Shown piece by piece: positions 12,210 through 23,549 of a DNA stretch of 64,000 bases. Where the stretch lies: contig RCSZ01000008.1 of NCBI GenBank assembly GCA_014898425.1, forward strand, positions 1,437,501-1,501,500, given 5' to 3'. The notes under the pieces were generated by a model. That model saw nothing but the letters and a program-made list of their open reading frames with translations, ran no database searches and had not been told where the DNA came from. The stretch's first letter is position 1. Every line of letters begins with the position of its first letter. The position numbers were made by a program, and so were the translations under genes. Source of the stretch: Botryotinia globosa (Eukaryota; Ascomycota; Leotiomycetes; Helotiales; Sclerotiniaceae).

Positions 12210-13477
12210 CATTGGACCCATAGGACCGTCAAAGTTGCAGTACGATTTTGCAGAAATTAACTGTCCAAGTTTGTTTGAGACTCGAGCCGAATATGAGGAT
12301 GCTCACGAGCTATCTCGAACTCGTGTGAAAAACGCACTCTTTCCAGAATCTCAATTGTTTTCCCAAGAAGCTTAGAATAGTCTTCATATTCCATTGTATG
12401 CAATCACTATGCCGGCAATATTTCCGGCAATGTCAGAGTGGTTTTGATATTGGGAGCCGCGCTAACGTTCGTTCCTACGAACCGATTCAGATCAAATTTC
12501 TTAGGCCTTATAGATCAGTCAGAGCCCCAGGGACACATGAGCAAATAGACGGCTTCGAGTACCCAAATCTCATGTGGCCACTATTGGTTTTGAGTTCAGT
12601 TTGTGTTGGGGTCAAAAGGCTTCATCAAGTCGGTCTTGAGAATTTGCTCCTGTCGTTATTAAGAGATGATCAAATTCCAATACTACTAAATGGAACACCA
12701 ATTGCTGTCTTGGGACGATGGGAAAGTCTACATTGTCAATACATTTACCGAAATAATCATGTCGCCAAATCCGGGTAAATCCAGTACAAGGATAAAGAGC
12801 TGCAACTACATGTAATGTCTCGCTTCGTTCTTGGCTGCAGATCAACTCAGCCTAACATGCTATTCGGTCGCATTTAAATGCAGCCTCACCTCAACCCAGA
12901 TGTCTGGGATTGTGAGGCTTCAAACGGGACCTAATGTCGGCTGCATCAAATACGACTAAGACTAGTGGTACATCTAGCGATTATGACTCTAGTGGAAGAC
13001 ATGGCAATAACAGTCACAGGGCCTTTCATCGCCTCTATGGACGGAATGGCACTTTTGGCTTGTATTGTCAAAAAAAAATTCACAATTGACAACAATGCCT
13101 TCTGGATGCTGATTTATATTCACGGCATCTACATCTCAAGAAAAGTTGTGCCAACATAAAGATTTCCCTATACTGGAACAATGGCAGATGTGTTAAAGGA
13201 TATGCAGATTATACGCCAACAAACACACCTCCAAAAGATGTAAAGGCTACATAAGAAATCAGGATATCAACGGCAAAAACAAGATGTATGCAAGCGCTAT
13301 GCATTGTTAATTCCGCAACAGCTTAGTATCTTTGCCCTTTGGCAGACTTCGAGCCCTTCTGTTTTATGAAACAGGAACGATGCCATACTCTTTAGCTCTC
13401 GCTGAAATATCCACGCGCAGGATATTTGCATCTTGAGAATCATTTTCATCCTTTTTTAAGTCTAGGCCATTCGATTA
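12210..13477. other. Gene-poor segment after ten1
   Basis: No supported gene. It contains coding-like scraps, for example an acidic plus-strand stretch at about 12230-12375 and opposing open frames at 12398-12845, without splice joins or recognisable families. They could be decayed genes. Confidence 0.4.
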
Positions 13478-13934
13478 TCAAGAACATTTATGATCCGGAC
13501 GATGGGATCTTGAGGAACGGGACTTTGAGCCTCTTGAAATTACGACTGGCTGGTGCAGAGGCCGTTTCAGTTGCTTGTCTGATTCTTTCTTGGCTCGAGC
13601 TGCTGCCTGCTTTTCCCAGAGCTCCTTCGACTTGATACAGATATCGTCTATCTGTTCCTATATATCAAATTAATCGAGACTCTAAGACGGGTTGTTGTAC
13701 ACAATTGTGCTCACATCTGTCAAGCACTCTCCTGGTGTGCTAATCAGATATCCGTCTTCTCCCTATGTACCGTATGAGCATGATTATTTGGCAGCTAAAA
13801 TCGACATCACGTACGTCTCGTGTATATGGCCTCAGCGTGGATTCTGGTCCCAGATAGTATTGAATCTCCTTGGTGATGACTCTCTTGTTGATATCAAGAT
13901 TGGGTATCCAGTACCGATTAAGTTGAGAAGACAT
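13478..13934 (-). CDS. Small three-exon gene, conserved-looking, function unknown
   Basis: I do not recognise the function. Three exons on the minus strand join in phase 0: 13934-13815 (40 codons), 13762-13715 (16 codons) and 13657-13478 (59 codons plus stop), giving 115 aa. Both introns are of normal size (52 and 57 bp) with good ends: donor GTACGT with acceptor TACATAG, and donor GTGAGC with acceptor ATATAG. The joined protein reads coherently: an aromatic start (NRYWIPNLDINKRVITKEI), YYLGPESTLRPYTRD, then GEDGYLISTPGECLTD running into EQIDDICIKSKELWEKQAAA, and a basic Arg/Ser/His tail. A coherent frame over three exons on one strand is unlikely by chance. The frame stays open upstream of the chosen ATG, so an N-terminal extension is possible. 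No antisense candidate competes. Confidence 0.6.
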
Positions 13935-16900
13935 TGCACTTGGCGATGGTATGGCAGAAAAATGAGTGCGAAGCAAGAGGTTTAAGGGGCTATGGACTGG
14001 TTGTGTATCACTATATACACTCGTCTATGACAATCTTTTGTATGGATGTTCGGTCATTTTATAAGAGTCTTGTTACGACTAAGGAGGTGGCAATAGACAT
14101 CAGGAGCTATCAACGCCCCTCATTTAACGTCTTATTGAAATCGGACGATTTTGTGGATTTATAGACTGTTGCTAAGTCGACTAGCTGAATCAAAGGTCGT
14201 AGCAACCTTACACGTATCTGCAGAGAGGTCTGCATACAATATGATATTCCGGGCAATAGTGGTGTTTGGAAGCCAATATCTTAATCGCCTTGTTGAGGCG
14301 GACTGGCGAGTTTGTCCTCACACCCCATTGGTTCCAACGTACTCCCTAGTAATCATAAGATACTAAAGGGTACTAACCGTGCAAATAAAATGCAACGCTA
14401 TAAACCGCCTCCGATGCGTATCTCTCGTGGCATTCCATTGCTGGGATATGAGGTAAATTACATTGCAGCAAGAATACAGTCGTGTTACGAAGAACTGCAG
14501 CAGGAAGGTTTAATGCAAAAACAACATCACGAGGACATCAATCAAATTCTACGAAATGCTTCTAAGAATTTCCACATGCAACCCAAGTTCTTTGGCTAAT
14601 AAAGTTGGGTTCCATCGAAGATCCAGATCTAGTTTGGTGTTTCTTGAATTTTGATCTTGGGATTCAAAACGAAATGTTGAGTCTTGGGTGATCAAGAAGC
14701 TTACCTGTTTCAAGAAAGTCGACGAAGATAGTATTATATCTGCAGATCACGGATCATAATCTAATTCTCGGAGGGGTTTCTTTCTTTTATCGCAGATCCG
14801 CTAATTATCACTCAAACCCTAGAATTGGCGAAGAAGATTGCCTCAGCTTGTACGGATAGCGTGCTCCAAATGGGAAATCAATCCTTCCATCCTTCACAAC
14901 TTCCCTGATTACTTGCCCATCATAGATATGCATTCTTTCTTTGTCCTTGCCTACCCAAGTTGGTGTTTCGTGGCCATTGGAAATCGATCGTCTAATTCCT
15001 TCCTTCATTTTTGAGTACCAGCTCAAAACATTCATTCCACAATATTGTTTGGTGTCTCATGCCTGCTGGCTTATTCGAGACTCTAATACTTCCACTCCAT
15101 CAAATTATCATGCCTGGGCAATGTTGTTTGGGCGAAGTTGACTGGATTCTGTAATCTATGGAGGGAACACTATTTTCTATTCGCCTATTCAAAGAAACAT
15201 CAGAAGCTCAGGATAGATATCATATTTGTCAGAAGTATTTGACAACTGATCAACTTAAGGTTCGTGGGGGTTCAATAAAATTTTCGAAGCTTTCTCCGCG
15301 CATTACACAGAGAAAGGGGATAGTTACGTGCAACTTGGAACTGTCACCATCCAATTCACGTGATGAAGCATCCCCCTATTGGCCTTCTGTCTGTTTGCAG
15401 CAACTATCATCCAGAGCCCTATCTCATTGGCATCATCAGACGGGCATACTAGAAAATAATGGGAAGGTATGCCCGGCCATGAGAGCATGAATTTTTCTGA
15501 TCATTCAACTCGAGATGCCTCAATGCCGGTTTTCAAAATAAAAGGGTTACACACAGTGATTCGTGATACGTCTGACCAGATACGAGCATCCAATAGATGT
15601 CTTCAGATCCTTCCTATCTCAGCTATTATTGAACTTGAAACTTGGATTGTCCTCAGATATTTTTATCGTTGGGTCTGAGTCGACCCTTTTCTTTTTCATG
15701 TCGTCGTATCGAATTTCCTTCCCTTAACGCGCCCAACGCGAATAATGAACGACCGAACCCTTCTCCCCAAAACCATAATAATTCCCGGCCATGCATGTGT
15801 GATCCGGCTTCCGGGGTTTATGACAGACCCTGCAGAAATTCGCTACGTCCGAGAATCATGCGTTGGAGTTACACCCATGACGAGCTGTCTCTTCGTCCAA
15901 CGCGAGATATTTCGCAGCTTTTTATCATTTTTTTGGCCCCCAGTGATGGGCGTATCATGAAGATAGAGTGAGAATATATACAGAACGGGAAGCGGTATTA
16001 GCATTGCAAATAAGAGATTGTTCCGTTACACCTGCAAGAATTAATATGTCGATAGCGATAATCAAGCCCCAAGAGCTAGCTCTGGGGCAGCGTTGGTAGT
16101 TTCAATGAAATAAGCATTTGAAATGACGACGAAATTAAGCATCAAGTCAGGTGACTCCTCAGAACGCATAGCTGGCTGATTGGTTGTCAAGCTATTCGAA
16201 TCGTTTATTGATCAAGGATGCTGAATTGTGGCTAAAAAGAGGTGATGCAGTTGGCTCTAATATAAAACTGTGTTGTCCACTTCGAGGACGCCCGTCTCAA
16301 AGCGCTGCAATCAGCAAATTCAATGGCGGCTCGTCATGCAGCGACCACGACATCAATGCACTCACCGACATGAAACAAAATACGATATGACTGCTATGCC
16401 AAGAATTTCCGTTCATCCGATCTCATTCCAAGTATTGTTGCATCCAGGCCACTTGACAAATAACTGAATAACCGATAGAGAATAAGTATGCAGGGCATAC
16501 AAAGCTGCTTTCTCATTCATCTTCAATGGGCAATCATCCCTCCACCAAGTAAATATCCTATCACATATTATTCGTCGGAGGTTTTAAATATACATCTCAC
16601 ATCTCCCTGTACATACTGCATATGTATAAATGCATCTGTGCAATCGAATGGCAACCCAGTACTCACGCACTATATCTATCTGACGGTATCATAAACATGT
16701 TATATGCGCCCATTAAAGAAATTAAATATAACACGGAGTGATAATACAAAGGATATTACTATATTAGCATACCACAACACCGCATGTAGATCTAATATAC
16801 AGTTCTACTTCCACTGGTACGGAAAGTCTACCGTCTCGCATAAGAAACGGCATTGACGCATGTATATGCAGGGTCGGTACTCTGATCTCGGAGCGTACGG

Positions 16901-19520
16901 GATGGAATAATGTGAGATAGAATGAGGTGAGATGGATAAGATATCGGGTCGGGTCGGAAGAGGTAGGAAAATATAGGAGGATGAAGAAAAGGGTCGGGCG
17001 GAGAGGCAAGGTAAAGGGGGGCGGACTTTCTTGATCGAGGAAAAGTAAGTTGATGAAATGGCATATACAGATTGTGAGGATTTGTTATGCTTAGTGATGA
17101 TGTTGATGCATATTTGTAATGAGAATGCAATGTTCTTGCCTCTCTACCAATGACATGGTCTCCGGCTGTAGAGATATGTAGAATGAATGTCAGCTCTTCG
17201 GATGTGGATAGGATAATCCGGATTACATGCTTCGATGGATGTCTGTGAAGGGTAAACCAAGGTAAAAGCTAAAATCTAAACAAACGTGATCTGTACGCAT
17301 ACATCAAAACTGCACATCAAGAGATCAACGAGATAGAGTGTGCAATAAGTGCTCGTCTAATGTGTGATGTAGTATGACACATACTACATATCATCAAGGT
17401 CCTTTTCCATACATACCTGACAAACTCACTCGCCGCTCCGAAATTTAATACAAACTCACGGCATCAACAACCATTCCTGCTCTTTCCGTATAGCAAGGCA
17501 GATAAATACTCAAACACCTATATCCAAGTACCTCTAATACTCATCTTATCCTCTCTAAACCTCATACCAATTGACATGCACCCCCTCAATCTATAAAACC
17601 CACCATCCCATATAACTCGTTCATTCCGTACATTACATCTCATCCCCAAGACAAGAATACACAAACAACCCCCATTGTTTCTCCCCTGCTCCCCATGAAC
17701 GAACATACACATTTTTCAGCATCTAAACGAGTATCAATCAATCAATACCTCATCTCTCACTTCCCGCTTCTTCCGCAAACATTCGAATCTACTTCATCTC
17801 ATGAAATTAAAGTCAAAGTGCAGTGCAAAGCGCTTAACTTTATATATTTCTCATTCTATTCCATCCCACTCCAATCCGATTCATAACCCTCTACCTATCC
17901 CATTATCATATAATTTTAATCCTCCAATCATCTAACCAAAATCCACTCAAAAAGAAGCTTCCAATTGAAACATTACAAGTAATCAATCTACGTACACCCT
18001 CTTCTACATCATCTCTTCCTACCAATTCCATCTCACCATCTCACCAACTCCCATCCTATCCCATACACCCAAACCCACCATCATCCCACAATTCCACAAT
18101 CAAATACCTGATTAACTACCTACATACATCCACCCTAAACAAATCCCCCTCCACCATCTATCTTCACGTAGTAGATATATTCCACATCATCTCGTTCCAT
18201 ACACACTCACCCACTAGCCCATCCCATCCTTCCCCTATGCTTCTCCCCATCACATCCTCCAATCATATTCCCCAAAGCAACCTAAACAAAGCACTTCCCC
18301 AATACTAACAAACTCATCCATCCTATTCTATGAGAAAAGATATACTATAAATCACACTCCAAATCACTTAGGCACACGTGACAAAAACACAAAGTACCTA
18401 GCGAGAGATAAACTCTGAAATAGCAGGTAAGTATGCAATATGAATCATCCATCATACATATTCAGAACGAACGATGAAAGGTATAAAAGGACAACAGGAA
18501 GACGTACTTAGGAAACGAATATAAAATTTCACACCTCATACATCATTGTAATCCACACATGATCATTCAAAAACCCATCACACATACAAAATCACATGCT
18601 CACATCCCAGACGACTCTTAGGGTCTGAAACCCCATGAAGCTTAACAAAATACATTCCTATTGACTCATATATACATATTCCATTCCATCCCGTCGCTGC
18701 TTCTTCTCTTCCCTATTCGTAAATGTGTACCTGGGTGATGTCTCCATATCAAAACACCCGCTAGACCTCGAGAAAATATTCTCCAATTTCCCTCTCAACG
18801 TCTGAGTCATCGACCCAACAAGCAAGGTAAGAAATCAAAAGAATCACCAAAGTCAACGCTTTGCCCCGATCTGGAGCTAGATGCCACCGAACCAAGCTAC
18901 GTGTTATACCCAAAACCGGCACCTGAAAGCCCGAGTAAAGAGCCAAAAGAGGCATTCGATACTATCTGTTCATAAAAGAACAACCAATACACAATAAAGA
19001 AAACTAAACAAAATTCAAAAACGCCATCCCTTATGCTTGTGGCCAAGCTCCAAGTTCCCATTCCCAAAAAGAAAAGAACCACCGCTGCTATGCAGGATCG
19101 AGTATGCTAGAGAAATCTAATCATCTCGCGGATGGGATATCTATAAGAACGCCTACTCTTTCCCTAATACATTAGCTAGGCATATGCCCTGCATCACTTC
19201 GTATAACGTTAATGCCCAGACCCACGCCCACGCCCATACCCAATCCCAATGCCAAGTCTGGCCAGACCCATTTCAAATCGATGAAAGCGACAAAGACCCA
19301 AGTTGCCCCGTTGCTCCCAACACCGCATTAAAAACTGAAATTAACCCGTCTCCTCTCATATAATCATCATGTGCTTATGCAATGAAATAAAAACTTTTTA
19401 ATTTCAAATATATACTCCGTAAGTGGGCATGCTTGCCCAATTGAGTGGAATCGAAATAACTGATGTTTATCAGATACTCACTTATATCTGAATGAAATGT
19501 TACTCAAGTAACATGTCCCA
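13935..19520. other. 5.6-kb gap: coding-like scraps, then a G-poor stretch
   Basis: No complete gene is supported. Coding-like scraps include minus 15035-14808 (basic and aromatic, open upstream through a possible acceptor) and plus about 14390-14599 (ending QPKFFG). From about 16.0 to 19.5 kb there is nothing coding. About 17400-18720 is strikingly poor in G on the plus strand. The right end is the region downstream of the forkhead gene, which is read from the minus strand and ends at 19521. Confidence 0.5.
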
Positions 19521-22500
19521 TCAACTGGAGATTGGTGGGTGAGGGAAACTTCGTACGAAACCCGCCTCTGTCAAAGTTTCACCGGCTTTGAGCCCATGAT
19601 TTGTTCCATTCTGACTTGTTCCATGTCGATTGGTTCCAATTTGAGTTGTTCCAATCTGATTAGCTCCCCTCTCGTTTGTTCCAATTTGATCAACAGGCTG
19701 TGCAATGGTTTGATTGACTGTGCTTGCGACAGGTGGCGTGGTAACCCTAATTTTGTTGTTGCCTGAAACAGCGGTTTGTGGTGGTGGATTGGAGGGATTA
19801 GATGGCACAGAAGAGGATGAGGCTGTAGTTGGTCTGGAAGGGGTAGGAGCAGATCCTGAATTGCTTCTTTGCAGGACTGGTGTCATCAATGGTGGTCTAG
19901 GTACAGAAGAGTTACTGGATTGATTTTGATGAGTTCCAAAGAACGATGGTCGCATGATCGTTTGTTTTGGGAGATCTGCTCCAGTAGGCTTTCCAGGTTG
20001 CTGAGGTATGTTGCCTTGAGGTTTGTTCTGATTAATCGGCGGCTGGGGAACTTGTTGCGGTACAGCAGGTTGTGGTTGAGCATGATTCTGGTTGGCAGGA
20101 GGTGCACGAGGAACAGGGGGCAACTTAAGAATATTCAGAACACCATTGATAAGTTTCATCTCATGTTCAGTACTATCAAGAGAACGATCTTCTTCGGTGC
20201 CATCATAGACTCGATTTATGGCCTTGTCAACAATTGCCTCAGCATCATTTGGAGCCCGTTTTCGGATCAGGTTGGCAACATGGTTACGATATGCGGTTAT
20301 GGCAGCGACCAGGTTAGGAGGTATGACTCTTTTTTGAGGAGTCGTGACTGGTACAGCTCCGTGCGTAACTTGTGGTGCAGCATGAGCAGCTGTCTGGGTT
20401 TGGTGGCCAGTGGGTGGTTGTGGTTGCTGTGACTGCACTGGTGCGTGGTTCGTTTTCGGTGGCTGCGGTGGTTGATAGTGAGACTGCTGAGGCTGTGGAT
20501 ATGGGTGTTGATGTGGATTCTGCTGTTGTTGGGCCTGTTGGTGTGGATGCTGTTGGTGTTGAGGCTGTTGGTGTTGAGGCTGTTGGTGTTGAGTCTGTTG
20601 GTGTTGAGGCTGTTGGTGTTGAGGCTGTTGGTGTTGAGGTTGTTGGTGTTGAGTCTGTTGGTGTTGAGGCTGTTGGTGTTGAGTCTGTTGGTGTTGAGGC
20701 TGTTGGTGTTGAGGTTGTTGGTATTGAGGTTGTTGGTGTTGAGGTTGTTGTTGTTGATGAGGTTGTTGTTGTTGATGAGGTTGTTGTTGTTGATGAGGCT
20801 GTTGTTGTTGATGAGGCTGTTGTTGTTGATGAGGCTGTTGTTGAGGTTGAGGTTGTTGAGGTTGAGGTTGTTGTTGCGAAGTTTGCTGTGGAGTTTGCTG
20901 TTGAGTGCCTTGAGATTGTGTTCCAGCGGCAGGTGGCTTCGGAGCATAAGGGGAACTATAAGAAGCAGGCGCAGAAGGTACCAATTGAGGTGCCATTGGA
21001 GGGATAAAAGGTGGCTGAATACCTTGAGGTGGATGGTAACCCTGAGGAGGATAAGGAGAATAGTGAGGATTTGGGCCCATGTAAGGCGGGCCTGGCTGGT
21101 ATTGTTGGTACTCTCCTTGTGCACGTGGGTTCATCTGATTATGATATAAATTGGGATTCAACATATATCCAGGTGGAGGCTGACCGTAACCAGAAACTGG
21201 TGGGCCAGCTTGATAAATTGGTTGATTTCCACCTGCGACTGGTGGTGAAGGTGCTCTCTTCTTCTTCTCCTTTAGATAACTGGAACCAGGCTTCAGAGTC
21301 CAAGCCCAGCCTTTACCAGCACGTTTAGTACGTTCAAAACATTCATGCTGTCCTAAATTGTGCCTCACACTGCTTTGCCACCCCTTTGATTCTTGAAAGG
21401 CGTAATACGGATACTGGACCTCCATCTCGTTATAGATTTGTGGAAGACACAAAGGCTGCCCTGCTTCCTGTAGAAGCTCAAAAATGACCTGAAGATAATT
21501 CTTTGGTGGCCTTGAAAGTTGATCCGCAGTGAAGTCCTCCCTTTTGTGTGTAACTTCTTTCAGAACATAAGCAACCTTTCTGGAGCTTCCGTTTTTGGCT
21601 TGTATGCAATTACCATCATCATCAAATCTGTCCTCATCAGCCTGCTCAGGGGTCTTGGGGCCTGATTGTCTCTTGGTATATTTGCGTTTTTGTCGTGGCG
21701 GGCCTTCTTCCGTAACATCTGGTCGTGGATGCTTTCTTGGTCTACCAACTTTGTTTTTACCAGGTACAGTTTTTGAGGCTGTTGCTTGATTTTGGTCTTC
21801 AACCCTCTGCTCTTCTTGAGCCCGTTCTTCTTCTTGAATTCTCTCTCTCTCCAGGGCTTCCTTTTTAGCAATTTGTTGTTCCCGTTTGGACATAACACCA
21901 TTCTTAGGCGGGCGTCCTGGCCCACGTTTCTTTGTAGGCTGTGGGCTACTGTCCGTTAAGGTGTCAACAGGGGATTCTGCTTCCTCGGCGTCTTGTTCTT
22001 CGTCAATTGCTACTCCTAAGGGGTACAAGGGATCGAGATCCTCCACTCTGTCCACTTCGTTATCAGGAATTTCGTCCACGGCAAAATCGTTCTCATTTAC
22101 TGAAGAGCATTCGCTGTCGGTAGACCTCTGATCACCAGCTCGTGGTGCATCATCAAAACTAAGACTCATCTCTTTTCCTCCTTCCGAATAAGTTGTTGTC
22201 GCAGTAGCCGTTGCTTCTTCAGGTTCTTCTTGATACTGGAACCCTGTGTCATCGATTACGACATCTGGTAACAGAAATCTAAAAAAAACAAAGCCCATTT
22301 GCAATTTGCTACCACTTACCAATGGTGCTATCTGCTTGGGCTCGAAGTATATGTCGTCGACGAAACCTCCATTTCTACCAAGGAATTCTACTTTGAAACT
22401 ATCTTGATGGTCATCATAAAATATTTTAACGTGTTCTCTGGATATGGCTTTGAAGCCCGCTACACCTTTGTTGAATGGAGGATGTACATGGAGGACAGGA

Positions 22501-23549
22501 CAACTATGCGGATCGGGGTTTTGGAGTGACATATTTCCATTTGCAGGAGGCAAAAGTGATCCAGCACTAGCACTGTTTCCACTGATAGATCTTGAGCCCT
22601 TATTCTTCTTCCCCTTGCGACTTCGCCTGTCTGCCAATTTTACCCAAGGATCCATGATACCACCAGTATGACTTTCGATCTGCATGGTTGGTTTAAACGA
22701 GGAGAATTCTGATGTATTCATTGCCTCATGTTCCTTCTCATATCTTCTCATATTGTTATACCCATTTTGATCACGACCTATGATCAATTCATGTGTAGTC
22801 ATATAAAAGTCCGAATCATCAAAAGCTAGCTTTGCATAACCATCCAACTGCACTCCCGGGTCTATCAAAGGTTGTCGATTATAAAAGTCCGGATTGTGCG
22901 CGACGTTTGGAAAATCCATAGTTTGGTCGTAGGCCCATACATTGCCATCCAAATTCATACCCGCTCCATATATATTCGCAGGATCTACAAGTGCATTTGT
23001 CGTGTTATAGGGAGGAAATGAGGCAAGGGGTCCGATGTTTGACGATTGTAATTGTTCCTGGGTGGGTTGAACTGTTAATCCCGGACCAGACTGTCCAAAA
23101 ATTTCAGGGTTGGTCTCGTTGGCGTCTCTTTCATGCGACTCCCGTTTAATTGTCGCATTACCCATTTCCATTGTGGAATCGATTGGCACTTTGGGCTGTG
23201 CGGAAACGTTGTTCTCAGTATTGTTTTCTGATCCTGTATTTCCCATTTCGTTCGTAGTGTTGAGTGCGTCTTCAGGAGTGCTTGAAGTCTTGATCTCGGG
23301 AAGGAGACTTGTCGATGGTTGGGCTGAATTCCAAGGAAGAGTTGTATCCATTGCAGCGGCAACACAGTTGTCTTGTTCTGCAAAGACGGGGCTGTTATTA
23401 TCGTGAGAAGGTTCGGGGTATGCGAACAATTCGATATCATCAGCGTCGAAGTGAATGCTTGAAGACATTAATGCAACGGGCGCGACAGGTTGAGGAATGG
23501 CGTCTGCCATCTGTGATGAAGTCATCGCTGCCAAAAACAACTCGTTCAC
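19521..23549 (-). CDS. fhl1: FHA + forkhead transcription factor, Fhl1-type
   Basis: A single-exon gene of 1,342 aa. An FHA domain lies at about residues 237-432 (GYAKLAFDDSDFYM, IIGRD, then ISREHVKIFYDD and FLGRNGGFVDDIYF), interrupted by a roughly 90-residue basic insert. Two AT-hook-like motifs follow (KKRGPGRPPKN about 540-550, VGRPRKHPRP about 601-610). The forkhead domain is at about 680-765 (RPPKNYLQVIFELL, WQSSVRHNLGQHECF, GKGWAWTL). The FHA-before-forkhead order and the NGGFVDD signature are those of yeast Fhl1, which with Ifh1 controls ribosomal protein genes; that role here is inferred. The C-terminal half is low-complexity Pro/Gln/His, with long CAN-type repeats (about 20500-20880), then a conserved-looking helical piece (RVIPPNLVAAITAYRNHVAN) and a Ser/Asn-rich tail. 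The ATG at 23549 is the first in frame; a second follows nine codons later. A Fkh2/FOXK relative is the alternative. Confidence 0.9.
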   Translation of the reverse strand: MNELFLAAMTSSQMADAIPQPVAPVALMSSSIHFDADDIELFAYPEPSHDNNSPVFAEQDNCVAAAMDTTLPWNSAQPSTSLLPEIKTSSTPEDALNTTNEMGNTGSENNTENNVSAQPKVPIDSTMEMGNATIKRESHERDANETNPEIFGQSGPGLTVQPTQEQLQSSNIGPLASFPPYNTTNALVDPANIYGAGMNLDGNVWAYDQTMDFPNVAHNPDFYNRQPLIDPGVQLDGYAKLAFDDSDFYMTTHELIIGRDQNGYNNMRRYEKEHEAMNTSEFSSFKPTMQIESHTGGIMDPWVKLADRRSRKGKKNKGSRSISGNSASAGSLLPPANGNMSLQNPDPHSCPVLHVHPPFNKGVAGFKAISREHVKIFYDDHQDSFKVEFLGRNGGFVDDIYFEPKQIAPLVSGSKLQMGFVFFRFLLPDVVIDDTGFQYQEEPEEATATATTTYSEGGKEMSLSFDDAPRAGDQRSTDSECSSVNENDFAVDEIPDNEVDRVEDLDPLYPLGVAIDEEQDAEEAESPVDTLTDSSPQPTKKRGPGRPPKNGVMSKREQQIAKKEALERERIQEEERAQEEQRVEDQNQATASKTVPGKNKVGRPRKHPRPDVTEEGPPRQKRKYTKRQSGPKTPEQADEDRFDDDGNCIQAKNGSSRKVAYVLKEVTHKREDFTADQLSRPPKNYLQVIFELLQEAGQPLCLPQIYNEMEVQYPYYAFQESKGWQSSVRHNLGQHECFERTKRAGKGWAWTLKPGSSYLKEKKKRAPSPPVAGGNQPIYQAGPPVSGYGQPPPGYMLNPNLYHNQMNPRAQGEYQQYQPGPPYMGPNPHYSPYPPQGYHPPQGIQPPFIPPMAPQLVPSAPASYSSPYAPKPPAAGTQSQGTQQQTPQQTSQQQPQPQQPQPQQQPHQQQQPHQQQQPHQQQQPHQQQQPHQQQQPQHQQPQYQQPQHQQPQHQQTQHQQPQHQQTQHQQPQHQQPQHQQPQHQQTQHQQPQHQQPQHQQHPHQQAQQQQNPHQHPYPQPQQSHYQPPQPPKTNHAPVQSQQPQPPTGHQTQTAAHAAPQVTHGAVPVTTPQKRVIPPNLVAAITAYRNHVANLIRKRAPNDAEAIVDKAINRVYDGTEEDRSLDSTEHEMKLINGVLNILKLPPVPRAPPANQNHAQPQPAVPQQVPQPPINQNKPQGNIPQQPGKPTGADLPKQTIMRPSFFGTHQNQSSNSSVPRPPLMTPVLQRSNSGSAPTPSRPTTASSSSVPSNPSNPPPQTAVSGNNKIRVTTPPVASTVNQTIAQPVDQIGTNERGANQIGTTQIGTNRHGTSQNGTNHGLKAGETLTEAGFVRSFPHPPISS
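20520..20880. repeat. Codon repeat coding Gln/His/Pro tracts
   Basis: Within the forkhead gene, units such as ggctgttggtgttga (QHQQP and variants on the minus strand) repeat more than ten times, followed by gttgttgttgatgag units (HQQQQP). Both opposite-strand frames are also open here, which explains several spurious Val- and Leu-rich frames. Confidence 0.9.

Noticed and set aside
11900..16100. A heterokaryon-incompatibility (HET) gene or transposase remnant
   Set aside because: I looked for HET-domain and transposase signatures in the scraps and found none that hold over more than a few residues.
20372..21149. Long Val/Gly-rich and Leu/Val-rich plus-strand frames, and an Asn/Leu-rich minus-strand frame
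   Set aside because: Shadow frames of the Gln/His codon repeat in the forkhead gene.
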